From contig VZRN01006386.1 in the NCBI GenBank assembly GCA_013397935.1, forward strand, positions 893,586-957,585: a DNA stretch of 64,000 bases, given 5' to 3'. The stretch is from Dasyornis broadbenti. Taxonomy: Eukaryota > Chordata > Aves > Passeriformes > Dasyornithidae. This document shows, in pieces, positions 60,810 to 64,000 of this stretch (position 1 is its first letter; each line of letters starts with the position of its first letter). Position numbers and translations under genes: made by a program. The notes under the pieces were generated by a model. The model worked only from the letters and a program-made list of their open reading frames with translations. It was not told where the DNA came from and did no database searches.

Positions 60810-62987
60810 AGCCAGAGTCCCCTTGGATATTGGCCTATGTGCCTATAAGAAGCTGCCACAGAGTGCTGAAGGACAAGTATGGGGAGTTTTCTCCTCCAGC
60901 ATTCCGTGCTGATTTTCCCATAAACTTTTGGTGCAACTGGACAATCTGGGCAGGCTCCAGGAAACACATCATCATTTATATCCAGGGCTTTATCGCTAAG
61001 GAGGCTTGCAGCAAAAATGATGACAAAATTCTGTTTGAGGGAGTCTCCTCCCTGGTGGAAAACAGTGTTGTTTATGCTTGCTGGGAAAAGGAGATGCACG
61101 TTTTTGCCACCTTTGCTCAGGCTGTCCACGTTGTGTTGCTGAAGCGGTACTTGCCAAACCAGAGGGATGCACAATTTAAAGGGAAGTACTACATCTTCCA
61201 AGACCTGGAAGGTGAATCTTCCTCCAAAGATGATGCGATTTCTGCAATTCTTGCTTCAAAACTGCCAAAGCAAGATGGTGTTTTCCAGTCTGGCTGGGCT
61301 GAAAACCTTAGAGATGTGCTGGGCTTTGCAACTCCAGGCAGCACCACAAGGCTTGGCAGCATCACAGTGCTAAGCAATGAGCTGATGCAGGACAGAGGGA
61401 TCACTCTGGACACTACAGCTGTGGGAGATGCTACAGAGCTTATCCTATGTGAATGTGCAAGGACACAGGTTCTGGAAACAAAAGCTCCTTCTGGGCTGGG
61501 GTCTGAGCTGGCAGGCGTTCAGGGAGATCAAGGCACAGGAACACCTGAAGGCACAATCCCCACTGCAGCACAGGACACCTGGGGGCAGAGCCTCTCCATG
61601 AGCAAGGACATCACTGTGAGTTTTGGTCCTCTGCACAGTGTGCTTGTGGAAACTCCTTTGCTTGGTGCCTTCCAGGGAGCAGAACCTTTTTGGCAGCCAG
61701 CAGGTCTGGAGAGCAGCCAGCTTGTCCTGAGCCCTACCCTGAGAGGGCTGGGCCAAGCACAGTTTGCCATTAAACCAACAGGCACGAGTCACCTGGACCT
61801 GGCTGCACGCTCTGGGTCTCTGTCCCCTGGCCCAGGACAAAGCCAGGGGAGCACAGGCACCAGCACACACAGCCAGCTCAGCACAGCCAGCCTGGAGAAG
61901 GATGGAAGCCATGCCCAGCTGAGTGTCCCAGCTGATGGCCTTGCCAAGGGCCTGCTGCCCAGCCTGAGGAGCCCCCATGATGCGATCACCAGGGACCACT
62001 TGGATGTGCTGCCTGAGAGAAGCCAAAGCAGTTTTGGGCATTTGTCAATGCCTAAACCTGAGCTAGGCACAACTGGCCTCCAACATATGAAGCTCATGGA
62101 TATTTTCCCACTGGGAAGTTTTAGGGGTGCTGTCAGGGGGAAAGCAGTGCTGCATCCCTCAGCACCAGGGCTGCCTGTACAGGCTCTGCCAACAGGGCTG
62201 GAGCATCCTCTCACACCTGTGCCTGTCTTAGGGGCAGAAACCATCCCTGTGCTGGTGACCTCCTCCACAGCACCTGTCCCTGCAGATTTCAGCTCTCTGG
62301 ATTTAATCCCTGAAGCACCTCTTCCTCCACAAGTGGAGTCTGTGTCCATGATGGCCTCTCTACCAGCTGCTCTGGATCAGGACCCTGTCAGTCTCAGACA
62401 AAGGATGGGTGTCTCCCCAGCTAGCCCAGGAGCACAGGAGATGTTCTCCCCTTCACCACTTTGCCATCCATCAGTAACCTCTGAATTGGGCACAGACGGG
62501 TCCTCTAGATGCTTTGGCCCTGGGATGCAAAAGCTGGGGGAAGCAGGTGGCCAGGGAGGAGAGACCACAGCCTCTGTGGCCTTGATGGCCAGGAGTCCCT
62601 CCCCAGTCTTTGTCACTCTCCCAAGGCCTGGTGTGGGGCTTACTCAGCCCGAGGGCCATGTCAGCAGTGGCTCTGGGGTGACAGCAGCTTCCCTGTCTGA
62701 CATCAGAGAGGAGCATGTGGTGCCGGTGCAGCACCAGGACAGTGCTGCTAGTGACAAACCGGCTTCTGTCTCCATCCTTGGGGGATTTAAAATGCAGAGA
62801 ACCACAGAAGCTCTGCAAGTGGGTGCAGGACAGAGGAGAACTGCCTCCTTCAGCACCACTCCTGCACACCCTGATCTGCCTGCAGCTCCGTGGGGAGAAA
62901 CACTGCCAAGAGAACAAAAGCCTTGGGAGTCCTCTAATGTACCCAGGAACACCAGGATGCCAGAAGGACAGCAAGGGAAACATGCTG
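60810..62987 (+). CDS. Novel secreted protein, exon 3: CUB-like domain plus Ser/Thr/Pro-rich mucin-like region
   Basis: The acceptor TCTTGTCTTCCAG ends at 60809 and the donor ATGCTG|GTAGGT begins at 62988; the exon is 2178 nt (726 codons), phase 1 to phase 1. The open frame starts earlier inside the intron, but that part is not coding. Residues from SPWILAYVPIRSCH to KYYIFQD (about 60821-61206) look like a CUB domain: four cysteines (SCH, FWCNW, EACSK, VYACW) with C1-C2 and C3-C4 spacings of about 26 and 23, the aromatic NWTIWAG block with an N-glycosylation sequon, and the beta-strand KHIIIYIQGF. CUB domains are extracellular binding modules. The remaining 594 residues (61207-62987) are rich in Ser, Thr, Pro and Gly with few cysteines and no recognised fold, which suggests an O-glycosylated mucin-like stalk. 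The protein is probably secreted; I cannot name the family. The frame is open throughout, strong evidence for selection in so long an exon. Confidence 0.85.
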
Positions 62988-63811
62988 GTAGGTGCCCCAG
63001 CACTTTGTGTCTTGGCTTTTAAGTCATCTTTAGCAGGCAGAAGTACTTGGTGGGGGCAAGCACAACACTGTCTTTCACCTGCAGTCTCCACCTGGTGATC
63101 ACAACCTGCACTCTAGGGAGGAGAGCTGTGGTGGGGTGACCCTGGCTGAACACCAGGTGCCCTCCAAAGCTGCTCTCAGTCTCCTGCTCAGCAGGACAGG
63201 GGAGAGAAAATGGGATTAAAGGCCTGTGAGGTGAGATAAGGGCAGGGAGACATCACTGATTGTCTACCATCATGGGCAAAACAGACTTGACTTGGGGAAA
63301 TCAGTTAAGTTTGTTATCAATCAAATCAGAGCAGGATAATGAGAAATCAACCCAAATCTTAAAAACAGCTTTCTCCTACCCCTTCCTTCTTCTCAGGCTC
63401 AACTTCACTCCTGGTTTCTCTACCTCCTTCCCTGTCCCGAGGGGGGATGGGGAATGGGGGCTGTGGTCAGTTCATCACACCTTGTCTCTGCCAATCTTTC
63501 CTCCTCAGGAGAAGACTCCTCACTGGCCTGGCCAGTGGAGGTCCACCTTGGAGCTGGCTGGTATTGGCTCTGCTTCATGCAACCTCTCACAGAGGCTCAG
63601 CTCCAATTGTAGAGTGGATAAGTGGCTCCAGGAGCTGAAACTAGAGAAATCTTGTAACAGGAGAGGGTCTGAATGCCACCTCTCCTGTGGCAATTTGCAG
63701 TGCTTTTAAGGGTCTGATACATAATATAATACAAAATGTAATACAAGATATAATATGTGTATATAATAACCTTTGATTACATGTTTCTCTTCTGTGTTCC
63801 TGATGTGTCAG
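62988..63811 (+). other. Intron between the two CUB exons
   Basis: 824 bases flanked by GTAGGT and TGATGTGTCAG. It contains a short AT-rich stretch near 63717-63770. Open frames inside it continue from exon 3 only briefly (stop at about 63020) or lack recognisable domains. Confidence 0.7.
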
Positions 63812-64000
63812 AGCTGGGCCCTCCCTGGGTAACAGAGTACTTTCCCATCAGGAGCTGCCACCTCGTCTTTCAGGATGGGTCTGGGGTGTTTTACCTCCCG
63901 CTGCATGCTGACATTAAACCAAACATCTGGTGCAACTGGACCATCTGGGCAGGCCCCCAGAAGCACATTGTCATCTATGTCCAAGGGTTCCAGGGGAGCG
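63812..64000 (+). CDS. Novel secreted protein, exon 4 (second CUB-like domain, cut by window end)
   Basis: After the acceptor GTTCCTGATGTGTCAG (ending 63811) the sequence read in phase 1 gives LGPPWVTEYFPIRSCHLVFQ, then IWCNWTIWAGPQKHIVIYVQ and GFQGS before the window stops. It is clearly homologous to the start of exon 3: FPIRSCH matches VPIRSCH, WCNWTIWAG is identical, and KHIVIYVQGF matches KHIIIYIQGF. The first two CUB cysteines and the sequon are kept. The exon and the gene continue past 64000, so the number of further CUB repeats and any membrane anchor are unknown. Confidence 0.85.

Noticed and set aside
62988..63022. Reading exon 3 through to the stop at 63020 as the protein end
   Set aside because: A consensus donor at 62988 keeps phase 1 and joins to a homologous CUB exon at 63812; readthrough remains possible as a minor isoform.

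Overview
This is a vertebrate nuclear window that is almost certainly avian, and quite possibly from a songbird. The evidence is large introns and AT-rich intergenic DNA, CR1 LINE fragments with the typical 3' end (ATTCTRTGATT), endogenous-retrovirus-like LTRs, CpG islands, and vertebrate genes in the conserved order COMMD1 then B3GNT2. All recognised genes are on the + strand. Assembly gaps (N) lie at 11888-11909, 23153-23959 (807 bases), 39208-39214 and 59048-59107.

Layout: 1-9375 is the last intron of COMMD1. Its final coding exon is at 9376-9483, with a poly(A) signal four bases after the stop. The stretch 9.5-22.6 kb is intergenic; it holds an orphan CpG island near 13.56-13.8 kb, an LTR near 12.0-12.5 kb and an AT-rich minisatellite at 12.57 kb. 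A gap-interrupted CpG island at about 22.7-24.6 kb is the likely promoter and non-coding first exon of B3GNT2. The stretch from there to 37.42 kb is its probable intron, and one exon (CDS 37430-38623) carries the complete 397-residue enzyme, followed by a 1.2 kb 3' UTR.

The stretch 39.85-59.3 kb is intergenic or accessory DNA with CR1 copies, including a minus-strand CR1 of about 2.4 kb flanked by plus-strand CR1 pieces, a probable LTR near 48.1-48.4 kb, a 54-base poly(T) run and a CpG-rich patch at 51.65-52.1 kb.

The most interesting locus begins at 59.36 kb. I could assemble an unfamiliar secreted-protein gene exon by exon: a TATA-like box, a signal-peptide exon (59556-59687), a 40-nt exon (60091-60130), a 2178-nt exon (60810-62987) encoding a CUB-like domain followed by about 594 residues of Ser/Thr/Pro/Gly-rich sequence, and the start of a second, homologous CUB exon (63812 to the window end). 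All splice sites are canonical and all phases agree (0, 1, 1). The two CUB exons share the same entry phase, which suggests growth by duplication of a phase 1-1 exon. I do not recognise the gene and give it no symbol. Apart from gene order, the sequence gives no evidence that the three genes work together: COMMD1 is an intracellular trafficking/ubiquitin/copper factor, B3GNT2 is a Golgi poly-LacNAc glycosyltransferase, and the third gene is predicted to be secreted and heavily O-glycosylated.
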